Below are positions 54,955-64,000 of a DNA stretch of 64,000 bases, piece by piece (position 1 is the first letter of the stretch; each line of letters starts with the position of its first letter). The notes beneath the pieces are model-generated. The model was not told the DNA's origin, ran no database searches, and saw only the letters and a list, made by a program, of their open reading frames with translations. The stretch lies in contig WHVA01000069.1 in NCBI GenBank assembly GCA_015179125.1, positions 243,398-307,397 on the forward strand. Reading direction: 5' to 3'. This DNA is from Gautieria morchelliformis (Eukaryota > Basidiomycota > Agaricomycetes > Gomphales > Gomphaceae). The translations under genes were made by a program, and so were the position numbers.

Positions 54955-57900
54955 ATGGACACAAGGCACGACGCTGAAAATCTGGCAGCAAAATCTCAAC
55001 AAATCCGACGTAGCGCAGCAAGACCTGATCAACTCAATAGACCCCGACGACTACGACACATTATTATACAAGAGCCATACTTCGACTTCCTAGGCAACAC
55101 TTGCATCAACCACAAATGGTACTCATTAACCCCCACACCCCACAAAACAACCCCAAAAAATCCCACGCAGTCACCTTTGTCAATAGGCAACTCCAATCCA
55201 GCACTTGGCAGCAGATCGATGTCAAAATGCAGGACATGGTGATACTGCTGTTACACACTGACATAGGAGACATAGCACTCTTCAATGTATATATAGATGG
55301 TTGCCACTCACAGACACTACAACAGATTCAAGACACAATTCGAAACAATCAACGAGGAGCAAGGATGTTAGACACAGCACACATGTTATGGATGGGAGAC
55401 TTCAACCGTCACCACCCTCTCTGGGATGAGGAGCACAACTCCCACTTATTCACATCAGCCAACCTAGAAGCGGCGCAGACGTTGCTAGAGCTATTAGCAC
55501 AACACGACATGCTCATGGTGCTTCTGAAAGACATACCAACACTATGTGCAACCTGCACCAAAAACCTCACCCATCCCGACAACGTCTTCTGCACATCCTT
55601 GCTCCACGATATGTTCTTGCAATGCATCACATACCCTAGCTACAGCCTCCCGGCACCAACCACTTCCCCATCTCCAGCACTCTCGACCTCTCGCTCCCCA
55701 AGGTGGAAGAACCTCCAAGGCGAAACTGGCACCAGGTTGACTGGCCTAAGTTCCTGGAATACTTGCAGGAGCGGCTGAGTCTCCACCCAACCTCAACCGA
55801 TATCGGCAGCCCTGAAGAGCTAGAGGAACGGCTCACGCAACTCGACACCCCCATTAATACAATGGTAGAAGTGCTGGTGCAATACTCCAAACCCTCTCCA
55901 TACTCAAAGAGATGGTGGACGAAGGATCTCAGCCAGGTGAGATCCAGGATGCACTGGGCAGCAAGACATGCGGGTCGAGCACATAACGACCCACAACACC
56001 CCATTCACCAGCAGTACCGGGACCTCCAGAATGAATACACCACACTCATCCAGGCAACGAAACGGGAGTTCTGGGGGGACTGGTTAGAGAATGCGGATGA
56101 GAGGACAATATGGACAGCTAGCAAGCTGGTCTCAGGCCACTCTACTGATGGACGCCGCACGAGAATTCCGCCACTCAGGTATGTGACAGACACAGGCAAC
56201 GAAGAGAGGACCGCAAGCAACAATGACAAGAGCAAGCTGCTCTTTAAGTCCTTCTTTCCATCCCAAGGAGTCAGGCCGTGCCCCCACGACGCAGCTCAGT
56301 ACCCGGCACCAGCATTCAAGTTCATCCCAATACCTGACCAACAAATACAGCAGGTGATAGAGAAAATGAGCCCCTACAAAGCGACAGGGCCGTCAGGCCT
56401 TTCGAATTCCGTGCTAATGCACTGCATGGACATACTAACCCCCAACCTGGGCAGTATATACAGGGCAATCTTTCAGTTCAACGCCTATCCGCAGCAGTGG
56501 AGGACTATGACGATCGCAGCACTCAGAAAGCCAGGAAAGACGGATTACTCTGTAGCAAAAGCATACTGCCCGATCATGCTAATGGAAACGCTGGCGAAGC
56601 CCCTCTCAGGCTGCATAGCAGAGACACTCTCCTATTATACTGAATCCCATCTCCTCCTACCAGACACCAATTTTGGGGGACGGCCAGGGCGAAGCACCAC
56701 AGATGCACTCCACCTCACCGTGGACTTCATCAAGGAGCGGTGGAGGAAAGGGGAGGTCATCTCGGCATTGTTTTCATTCCCGAGTGTTGCTGTTGACATG
56801 CTAATACATAACATGAGAATGAAAGGTATACCCCCCCAATATACTGACTGGGTCAGGAACAGGCTCCAGGGGTGGCAGACTCGCATACAGTTCGACGACT
56901 TCCTGTCTGACCTACTAGACATCGACAACGGGTGTGATCAGGGGACCTGGTCTCTATCATCCTCTACCATTTTTACAATGCAGGCCTAATAGAAGTTGCA
57001 CAGAAAGAGCAAGGGGAACTCACACTGGCATTTATTGACAATGTGACCTTCTTGGCGGCAGGGACCACATTCCAACAAACACATGCCAAACTCATTAGTA
57101 TGATGAACGGGGAAGGGGGAGCATATGACTGGTCACACACCCACAACTCGCAGTTCAAGTTGGAGAAAATGCAAGTGGTAGATTTCACCAGGAGACGAGA
57201 GAAGGACCCCACCCGCACAGGCAAGACCCAGCCAGAGTGCAGACATCCCATCGACATCAATGGCACTATCATCACCCCAACCCCCTCCCATAAACTGCTG
57301 GTGGTCATCCTTGATCAAGAATTACGCTTCAAGGAGCAGGTCGCTCATGCTGCCACCAAAGGGACGGATTGGGTTATGCAGTTTCAGCGGCTGTCAAAAC
57401 CAACGCAAGGAATGTCATACCATAATATGCAACATCTGTACCTCAGCATTGCCATACCCAAAATGCTTTATGCTGCAGACCTATGGTACATGCCGGTCAG
57501 GAAGAGAAGGGGTGACAAAAAAGCTAAGGGCTCAGTGGGGGCAGCAAAAAAGATAGCACGGGTACAAAGAATGGCAGCGATCTACATAACTGGGGCTCTA
57601 CGCTCCACCGCTACTGATATGTTGGACGCGCACGCTGACATACTCCCTGCCTGCCTCAGATTGGACAAGCACACTTTCAATGCGGCGCTCCACCTGATCT
57701 CCCTGCCGCCTGATCACCCATTACACCGCCAAGTACGACGAGCAGCCAGATACGTGAAGAAGCACAGGTCACCGCTCCATGAGCTACTTCATGCGCATGG
57801 CCTGCAACCGGGAACGGTCGAGGTCATCCAGCCAACACGGCATGCACTGACATGGCAACTCCCCATGCACACTACGGTATCGCAGAACGACAAGGATGCC

Positions 57901-58857
57901 ATCAAGCACAACAAGGATAACACCAGTACATTCAAACTCTATGCTGATGGGTCTAACCTCGAAGGGGCTGTCGGAGCTGCCGCAGTACTGTACATCAATG
58001 GCACAAGATGCAGATCCCCACAGTGCCACCTGGGACCTGACACCCAGCATACAGTCTATGAAGCTGAGCTAGTAGGTCTCATACTGGCAGCGGCAATCAT
58101 ACAGGAACATGCCTTCATTGAGGACACCGCAATAGCAATTGACAATCAAGCAGCAGTCAAGGCACTCAGCGGCTTCAAGAGCGCCCCAGGACATCCCCTG
58201 CTAGATCAGTTCCTCACGCAGGTGACTGAGATAGCACGAAGGCACCAGAACACACCGCTAGAAATTTACTGGATACCGGGCCATAAAGGAATAGTAGGCA
58301 ACGAAGTGGCCCACCAAATGGCTAAGCAAGTGGCACAAGGGTGCAGCAGCCCAGCCCCGACCCTTCCCTAACTACTGCGAACGCCGCTCCCGGTCAGCAA
58401 GTCAGCACTCAAAGCAGAGCACAACAAGAAATTGAAACACAAGGCCCAACTCCTGTTCACCAGCTCCCCCAGGTTCGCCAAGTTCCAGGCAATCGACCCC
58501 AAAGCGCCCTCTGCAGATTACCGCAAGATAGCAGTGGCACTACCAAGGTGGCAATCCAGCATACTGATACAACTCAGGACTGGACATGCACAGCTGCAAC
58601 GGCACCTGTATAGCATAGGGCTAGTAGGAACCCCGTTGTGCCCGTCATGCAACCAGAAGGAAGAAACAGTCCACCATTTCCTCCTTACCTGCCTCACGCA
58701 TGCTGACCAGCGACAGTCACTCATCAACATGTTGAGACGAGACGCGTTAAACCTGTCCAAGCTCCTATCTGACCCAGTTTGCATCGACTACATGTTGGAC
58801 TATGTCGACGCCACCAAGCGATTCCATCCCAAACCACTTCCACCCCCTCCTGACTAG
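54955..58857 (+). pseudogene. LINE 1 ORF2: endonuclease, reverse transcriptase, RNase H, zinc finger; broken frames
   Basis: Endonuclease: IWQQNLNKSD near 54985, MLWMGDFNRHHPLWDEE (GDFNRH motif) near 55390 and NLTHPDNVF. RT: MSPYKATGPSGLSNSVLM, MTIAALRKPGKTDYS, NFGGRPGRSTTDALH, GCDQG (for the family PQG block) and FIDNVTFLA in place of FADD, so the active site has lost an aspartate. RNase H: KLYADGSNLEGAVGA, YEAELVGLILAAA, IAIDNQAAVKAL and WIPGHKGIVGNEVAH. C-terminal finger: CPSCNQKEETVHHFLLTC. Frames change near 55720, 56990 and 58371. Confidence 0.85.
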
Positions 58858-59500
58858 CGCACCATTACTGACCCCCTCTCTGACACAGATTCCGCAGCCT
58901 GATAAATGTGATGTCTCACTAACAATCTTTGCTCAACAGGCCCCACCCGGAAACGATCATCAACCACACTGCACGTCAACCACTCAACCACGCAACCACT
59001 CGCCCACTGCCTGCCATGCCATCCCAGCTTGAACCCTACCATCCCACCCCCTCGCATGCCCATCCATGCATGCCTGCCCATGAGCCCTCCCTCCACACTA
59101 TCTGCCTGCCTCTGCCCACCCCTATGCCCACGCCGTCTGCCCGCACGTTCACGCAACGCCGCGCTTTGCTTGCCCCTCGTACCGCCGCACCTCCCGGTTT
59201 CTGTTCTCCCTTTCCCCAATCACATGGCCAATTTTGTAGATAGCAAGGTATACCACAGACTCTTTTCACTGAGTTATGGGACATGCCTGCTCCCCTTATT
59301 ACATTACACTTATTTCACCCCACAACTCTTAATCCACATAGGGGAGTTAGTCCGGTTTAGGACCCCCCTGCCTTAGGGCTAATGCTTCGATATCTCTGCC
59401 ACGGTCTCTCGGTAGCTACAAAGCTTGTATTATCCTGCCTGATCCATAGCTCAATGGATACAAATGGATATAAATAAAAAATAAAAATAAAAATAAAAGA
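58858..59500 (+). other. LINE 1 3' UTR and A-rich tail
   Basis: Contains C-rich words (CAACCAC, CCCACC) and ends in an AT-rich ATAAAAATAAAAATAAAAG tract at about 59472-59500, as expected for a LINE 3' end. A GC-rich stretch at 59100-59220 has no convincing frame. Confidence 0.6.
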
Positions 59501-59929
59501 AAGAAAGAGTAGCCAACAGAAACATGGCAACTCAAAAAACAACTCTAGGGCAAGCAAAAGACGCAGAAAAGTGACACCTGCTTGGTAAACCCAACCCAAA
59601 GAAGGTGGGGGGGACAAAGAAAAAGATAAGGGGTTGAGGCAATGTCAGCTAGAAGATTACTTCAAAGCCAGAGGTCCAACTCCCACACAGAACACCCAAC
59701 CTCCAACACAAGGAGAGCCGGATGAGGAAGAAAGATGGGCGCAAAATGCCGCCACAGGGAATATAACAAATGAACAACCTGGGGATAACCCCTTCCTAGA
59801 ATTGAATGTCGAAGACCTGATAATGTCCGAAGCAGAGGACGAAGCAGGCAAAAACAAAAACCCACGGCTGAGACAAAGAATGAATGATAAACAAGCCAAG
59901 GTGGGTAGAAAAAGAAGGAAGAAACAATA

Positions 59930-60390
59930 GCAACCACAAGTCAAAGTGGAATGCGATCACAAAAATAACGAGGCTAAAAGGAATCGTGGTTTTAGGGGTC
60001 CAAGAGGCCAGAATGAAAACAAACGAGACGGAAGAAGCCTCAAGAGAAAACCCAGGGATCCTATTCCTGATAAACGGAGAACACTCCAATAAATTGAGAA
60101 CACTGTTCGCCATAAACTGGGTGAAGATAAACGCCAAAGAGGCAGAGGTCATCATAGAAAACAAACCGCTGGTGCCGAATAGAGCCCATGTACTAAAATT
60201 AAAGTGGGGAGACAGCCAACAGTTAAACCTGCTGAACATCTACATCCTGAATGACACTGAAGAAAAGATGACTTCTTTGAAACAATAAAGAGGTACTTGA
60301 ATAAAAACAAAAAAGAGGAAATCTGCCTGTTGGGGGACTTCAACTGTGTCAAAAAGATACAGCCCACAAAGATAGAGAAAGAGTCACAGA
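59930..60390 (+). pseudogene. LINE 2 endonuclease fragment
   Basis: Apurinic-like endonuclease motifs in two frames: KSKWNAITKITRLKGIVVLG then QEARMKTNE, HVLKLKWGDSQQLNLLNIYI, and after a frameshift near 60285 FFETIKRYLNKNKKEEICLL-GDFNCV. It would nick target DNA to prime reverse transcription. Broken by frameshift and followed by a deletion. Confidence 0.75.
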
Positions 60391-60449
60391 AGCACTGAAA
60401 GCAGTGACAAGGACAAGAAAACTAACACCACAGAACAGGAAAGGAATGG

Positions 60450-62036
60450 GAAGTCTACACAGACGGATCATGCCTCAACCCAAATATGGTGTCAGCCAGG
60501 ACGGGAGCAGGAATATACTGCCAAGAAAGTGAAACTTACACAAAGGTGATCAGAGTGCCTGGAAAAAAACAGACAAACCAAAGGGGAGAGCTGGTAGCCA
60601 TCTTAAAGGCCCTAGAAATGATACCAAAAGGAGACCACCTAAAGATAAAAACCTGTTGTGATAAACACAACTATCCCATTTCAAATCATTTATATATAAA
60701 AGAAACTAATAAAAGAAAGAAAAACAAAAAAAAAAAAGAAGATCAAAAAGAAACAGAAATGACACTTATGATAGACGTCGGCGCAGACGACGATCACACG
60801 AATTTACGACATGCTATATTACCCATAGATCGGGTAATGTACAGAAGTTCGAGCATCGACCACGTGCGGTCGATCAGGGACGGCGTGCCTATCGAGTGAA
60901 TGCATCGGCCATGACGTCGACAGGCGCCAGGCCATAGGCACCGAGTGGGTGTGGGCACCAAACGCCGCAGAGGACAATAGACTGCGCAGGAATATAGGGT
61001 GCTGTGGAGCGACTTGAGAATGTCATCCGCAGTACACATACTTAATTAGCTGCCCCACAGAAAGGGCACAGAGACAGCGGCCCCATCTCCAAGCCCAGCA
61101 TTTATGCTGGGCAGGGTAAACTCAGTTCCATTTTTCTATTTGAACTCCATGACACGTCTGACTGACTACTATCTTAACATCATGTGGACAGGGGCTTTGT
61201 ATACTAGGTACAGATCTCTATTCCAAAGCCCAGACAATCCTGACACCATCCCCATCACCCCATGACTTTATGACTATAAATTAGTCACCCCTTAGTTACA
61301 AACAGCTTTTCGACCCATCTGTCCAATATCTTGAGTACTGGTAGTTACTACTAATATAGTATAAATAGCTAGTACGAATGTATGAACGAAATCATGCAGA
61401 ATCGATTATTCTGCCTCCTGAAATTACTGTAGTCTTGTTTGATAGCTACAGAGCTCAGATCTTGATAGTTTATTCCAAATCTTCATCGAGGGTCTACTAT
61501 CACTGTTTACTCTATACTATCTCAAAAGCGAACGCTTTTGATCTGACTGTTCTTCTGATCGACACCAATCTTCTATCGACACGGTCACGTGACTCTCATT
61601 CATCAGTGCTGGACGCGCCTCGAAAGGCTTAGTCAGCACACAGAAGAGGGGCGAACACAGAGGTTCCAGTCACTGAGCAATAGATTCTATTCGTTGAAAG
61701 GCACTAATTAACATCTTAATCCAAAAAAACCAACTCCACTTATGCAGCAGCCAGCATAATAGAAGGATTAAACAAATGGGAAGACATGGCCTGGCTCAAC
61801 GTAGACAACACCAACATCTTCCAAAAAATAAAATATGAAATAACAACAAGGGGTGCGGTCACCACCTTTGAGTGGGTGAAAGGACACGCTGGCACCAAAG
61901 GAAATGAAGAGGCAGACAGGTTGGCCTCGGAAGGTGCAAATAAAGAAGAAATCAATGAAATAGACCTAACCGTCCCAGCAGACTACAAGCTCCAGGGGGC
62001 AAGGCTGCAAAGCCTCACACAAAAGTTAGTAATTTA
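60450..62036 (+). pseudogene. LINE 2 RNase H, split by a solo LTR
   Basis: Left half 60450-60653: VYTDGSCLN, AGIYCQESETY, QRGELVAILKALE. Right half 61727-62036: NSTYAAASIIEGLNKW, TFEWVKGHAGTKGNEEADRL. Together these give the D, E, D and H/D catalytic pattern of RNase HI. The two halves join in frame when the LTR and one AAACC duplication are removed. Confidence 0.8.
60654..61726 (+). repeat. copia D solo LTR (about 1,073 bp) with AAACC duplication
   Basis: Starts TGTTGTGATAAACAC; full-length match to 48175-49240. Duplication AAACC at 60649-60653 and 61727-61731 (an A-run makes the exact 3' edge uncertain). Contains TATAAATA near 61361 and an 84-codon frame (61378-61632) matching the frame at 48899-49150. 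Confidence 0.85.
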
Positions 62037-62429
62037 TAGCACTTTGCATAATGTAAGGGGCCGACTGAAAAAAAATTGAAAAAGAAAAGTAATTCCATAT
62101 CTAATCAAATAATGGGGGTGGTTGAAAAATAAAATATAGGTATTTTTGCTATTGTCCAAGAGCATAATATCAGCTACAAAGCTTTGAGATATTTGAAACG
62201 CTCAGAGAGATATGACCAAAATACACCATGTGGAAAATAAATGCCAGAAATGATATAGCTAGCATCCTGCAGTCAATTCAGTGAGTAGCTCAATAATTTC
62301 TTGCCAGTATTTTAACCACTATACAGGAGAAAAATATGTACTTGGTAGTTTGTCCCTAGTGCCATTATTGGATTAGATATGCAATTAATCTTCTTTTTCA
62401 GTTGGCGCCTTACATTATGCAAAGTGCTG
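62037..62429. mobile_element. Tc1/mariner-like MITE, 393 bp, TA duplication
   Basis: Inverted ends of about 36 bp, AGCACTTTGCATAATGTAAG and onward, with few mismatches, flanked by TA at 62035-62036 and 62430-62431. AT-rich interior, no coding. LINE 2 coding sequence continues on both sides (SLTQKLVI on the left, IMREKKHHLVTKTRRKKLAE on the right). Confidence 0.85.
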
Positions 62430-62647
62430 TAATAATGAGAGAAAAAAAACATCACCTGGTAACAAAAACCAGGAGAAAAAAGCTTGCTGAAACAAGGGCA
62501 GAGCTACAAGAAACATTGGGAGTCAGCCCAACGGATAGGACAATATGGAAAATGCTAAATTCACCTACAATAAGAAGAAACATTGTAGTTCCTATGGAAA
62601 TTGCTCCACAGAAGGCTAAGAGTCGGAGTATACTGGGGAAACATACC

Positions 62648-63063
62648 TGTCAGGGGACACCCTGTTTTCCATTTCCAGTTCCGACTCCATTTCCGAAGAC
62701 GCTTCCGATTCCGATTCCATCTCCGCCTCCGCTCTCGGAAATGATTCCGCTTCTGGGAGAACTTCCACCAGTTCTGTTCGCCTTCCCAGTTCCACTCCAA
62801 TTTCCGAGTTCCACCCTCGGAACAGTGTCGGAAATCAAGCGACTCGCGTAATAGGTGACATCAAGGGTCGATCAAGGGTCAGGGAGGTGCAGGGTTGATG
62901 GCGGGTGCCAAGTGTTGTCCCTGGCTGCGCAGCGTAGTATAATACGGGCTCGCTGACATTGGGGGTCCTTAGACTTTTCTCTTTGGATTTCCCCTTGTCA
63001 GGTGAGAATCCCCTCTCTTGTATGCTCTGTTCATTTATACAGACTTTGGATTTCCCCTTGTCA
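62648..63063 (+). repeat. gypsy-C 5' LTR (416 bp)
   Basis: Starts TGTCAGGGGACACC and ends ATTTCCCCTTGTCA, an imperfect inverted terminus. Contains a TTCCGATTCC-rich low-complexity stretch (62660-62820) and a 20-bp direct repeat TTTGGATTTCCCCTTGTCAG at about 62980 and 63045. A relative is at 28629-29989 on the minus strand. Confidence 0.75.
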
Positions 63064-63068
63064 GTTGT

Positions 63069-63082
63069 GTGGTAGTGTGATC
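63069..63082 (+). promoter_or_regulatory. putative gypsy-C primer-binding site
   Basis: TGGTAGTGTGATC a few bases inside the LTR; begins TGG as expected for pairing with a tRNA CCA end. The same word follows the other gypsy-C LTR (28616-28604, minus). Confidence 0.55.
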
Positions 63083-63298
63083 TCCACAACTAGCCAGGGT
63101 TGCCCTTACAGCAGAAAAGTCTCTCCCATAGAGGACCGGCGGTCGTACTGCGTGTCGCAGCCGCCATAGGTGCGTTCGGAATCGGAGACAGCGACTCGGA
63201 GATCGCAACCTCTTCCGCACACACAGCGTACGACAGCCCTTCTTCTTACGTCGAGCTCCCAACCCCGGAAATCCCGTCCCACATTTCTCCTTCCGACA

Positions 63299-64000
63299 TG
63301 GACCCGGACGATCGTCTTTGGAATATGGAGGAGGAATTGACGCGGAACCGGATGAAGACCGACGCGATTGAAACAGCCTTACAAGCGATTTTGGCTAAGT
63401 TAGATATTCCACAAGGTGGTGGAAATGAAATGTTGGATGATCCGGATTTCGGAAAAGCGGAACTAGCGGAGGAGAGAAAGTCCGCGAAGTTAGCAAAGGT
63501 CAAACCCGCAACTCCGGCGGACTTTGACGGAGATCGGGAGAAGGGACGCGCATTCTTCAACACATGCAGCATCTACTTCGCAATTGTCGGAGACCTCTTT
63601 CCGAACGACCAGGCTCGGATTCACTGGGCATTGTCCTTTTTCAAGTCGGACCGGGCATCCCGTTTTGCAAACAAGGTGATCCGACATGAAGCAAAGGGCA
63701 AGGGGAACTACTTCCGAGACTGGGACGCCTTCGAGAAAACATTTTCCAACCAGTTCTGCCCAAAAAATGAGCAGCTCACAGCCCTTACGAAGCTCGAGGG
63801 GACCAGCTGGTACCAGGCCAAGGATCCGGTCGATGACTATATCGATCGCTTCCAGGAGCTCATCGACCTTGCGGAGTATGATGACGACAAGACGATCGTC
63901 ATCAAATTCCGACGAGGACTCGATCCGACACTCCAGAACCAAGTTGCGCTGCTTGGGGATGGAGCTCCGGACTTTGATGACCCGGAAGGGTGGTACCAAG
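63299..64000 (+). CDS. gypsy-C Gag, N-terminal part, runs off window
   Basis: Open from before the ATG at 63299 to the window end, at least 234 codons. A helical N-terminus (NMEEELTRNRMKTDAIETAL) is followed by a Ty3/gypsy retrotransposon Gag domain: FDGDREKGRAFFNTC, WALSFFKSDRASRFANKV, FRDWDAFEKTFSNQFCPKNE, DYIDRFQELIDLAEYDDDK and FRRGLDPTLQNQVALLG. The frame stays open upstream of the ATG for about 60 codons, so the start may be earlier. This copy looks intact so far, with LTR, primer site and Gag in order. Confidence 0.85.

Larger units (their letters stand above)
52190..59500 (+). mobile_element. LINE 1: non-LTR retrotransposon with RNase H (Tad1-like), defective
   Basis: Order: ORF1 with zinc knuckles (52190-54819, interrupted by a pogo-like insert), ORF2 with endonuclease (54955-55700), reverse transcriptase (55703-57300), RNase H (57900-58371) and a C-terminal CCHC-type finger (58600-58700), then a 3' UTR ending in an A-rich (ATAAAA)n tail near 59470-59500. 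Endonuclease-RT-RNase H in a fungus suggests the Tad1 clade. ORF2 is split into at least four frames. Confidence 0.85.
59501..62647 (+). mobile_element. LINE 2: non-LTR relic with endonuclease and RNase H but no RT, carrying two insertions
   Basis: ORF1-like acidic/Lys-rich frame (59634-59930), endonuclease (59930-60390; VVLGVQEARMK, LLNIYILND, ICLLGDFNCV), then directly RNase H (VYTDGSCLN near 60456). The whole reverse transcriptase is missing, so an internal deletion joined the two. A copia D solo LTR (60654-61726) interrupts RNase H and a MITE (62037-62429) interrupts the tail. Ends at the gypsy-C LTR. Confidence 0.75.

Noticed and set aside
59634..59930. Independent gene for a Lys/Glu-rich protein
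   Set aside because: The frame begins without an ATG and leads directly into LINE 2 endonuclease; better explained as a LINE ORF1 remnant.

Overview
The window looks like a nuclear contig of a basidiomycete, most probably an Agaricomycete (mushroom-forming fungus). The genes are split by many short GT-AG introns of about 45-65 bp, the host proteins are fungal orthologues (lysine via homoisocitrate, Elongator, ERB1/BOP1, ARP4, a GH125 mannosidase), and the transposable elements (copia, chromodomain gypsy, LINEs with RNase H, small TIR elements) are of types usual in Agaricomycetes. The species cannot be named from the sequence alone.

Layout. (1) 1-5.45 kb: the 5' part of a degenerate Ty1/copia element on the minus strand, abutting a broken host-like ORF that is itself split by a complete 641-bp TRIM-like element with 102-bp LTRs and a 5-bp target duplication. 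(2) 5.5-27.5 kb: a compact euchromatic island of nine genes: two hypotheticals, LYS12 (homoisocitrate dehydrogenase), a secreted GH125 exo-alpha-mannosidase, ARP4, ERB1, SND2/TMEM208, ELP2, a degenerate DEAD-box (eIF4A-like) protein and a small FMC1/LYR protein. Several neighbours are arranged head-to-head (ARP4/ERB1 with only 57 bp between start codons; SND2/ELP2 with 182 bp) or tail-to-tail. (3) 28.5-64 kb: nested transposable elements. These are a gypsy-C LTR containing a 1,032-bp solo LTR; a chromodomain Ty3/gypsy element on the minus strand (31.1-37.15 kb) whose 3' LTR holds a copia solo LTR; a 3'-truncated copia (37.15-40.3 kb); a hAT-like MITE; a nest of 1.0-1.25-kb solo LTRs (41.6-45.7 kb); a hairpin- and GC-rich array (45.9-47.9 kb); a third copia (48.2-52.2 kb) fused to a LINE (52.2-59.5 kb) that carries a pogo-like deletion derivative; a second, RT-deleted LINE (59.5-62.6 kb) with a solo LTR and a TA-flanked MITE; and the LTR and gag of a gypsy-C element running off the right end.

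The most unusual signal is that the gypsy element at 31-37 kb, its LTR and the related block at 45.9-47.9 kb are packed with short perfect inverted repeats (7-12-bp stems, 1-20-bp loops) every few dozen bases, including inside conserved pol coding sequence. Copia, LINE and host genes in the same window do not show this by eye. This hairpin saturation, an extra ORF downstream of the chromodomain integrase, and the TRIM primed by the initiator-tRNA anticodon arm are the observations I would follow first.

Most coding parts of the mobile elements are broken by frameshifts, stops or truncations, so this is a graveyard rather than a set of active elements. The host genes look intact, apart from a likely one-base frameshift in ERB1 and a doubtful splice in the GH125 gene. 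All calls are read by eye from sequence; no database search was run.
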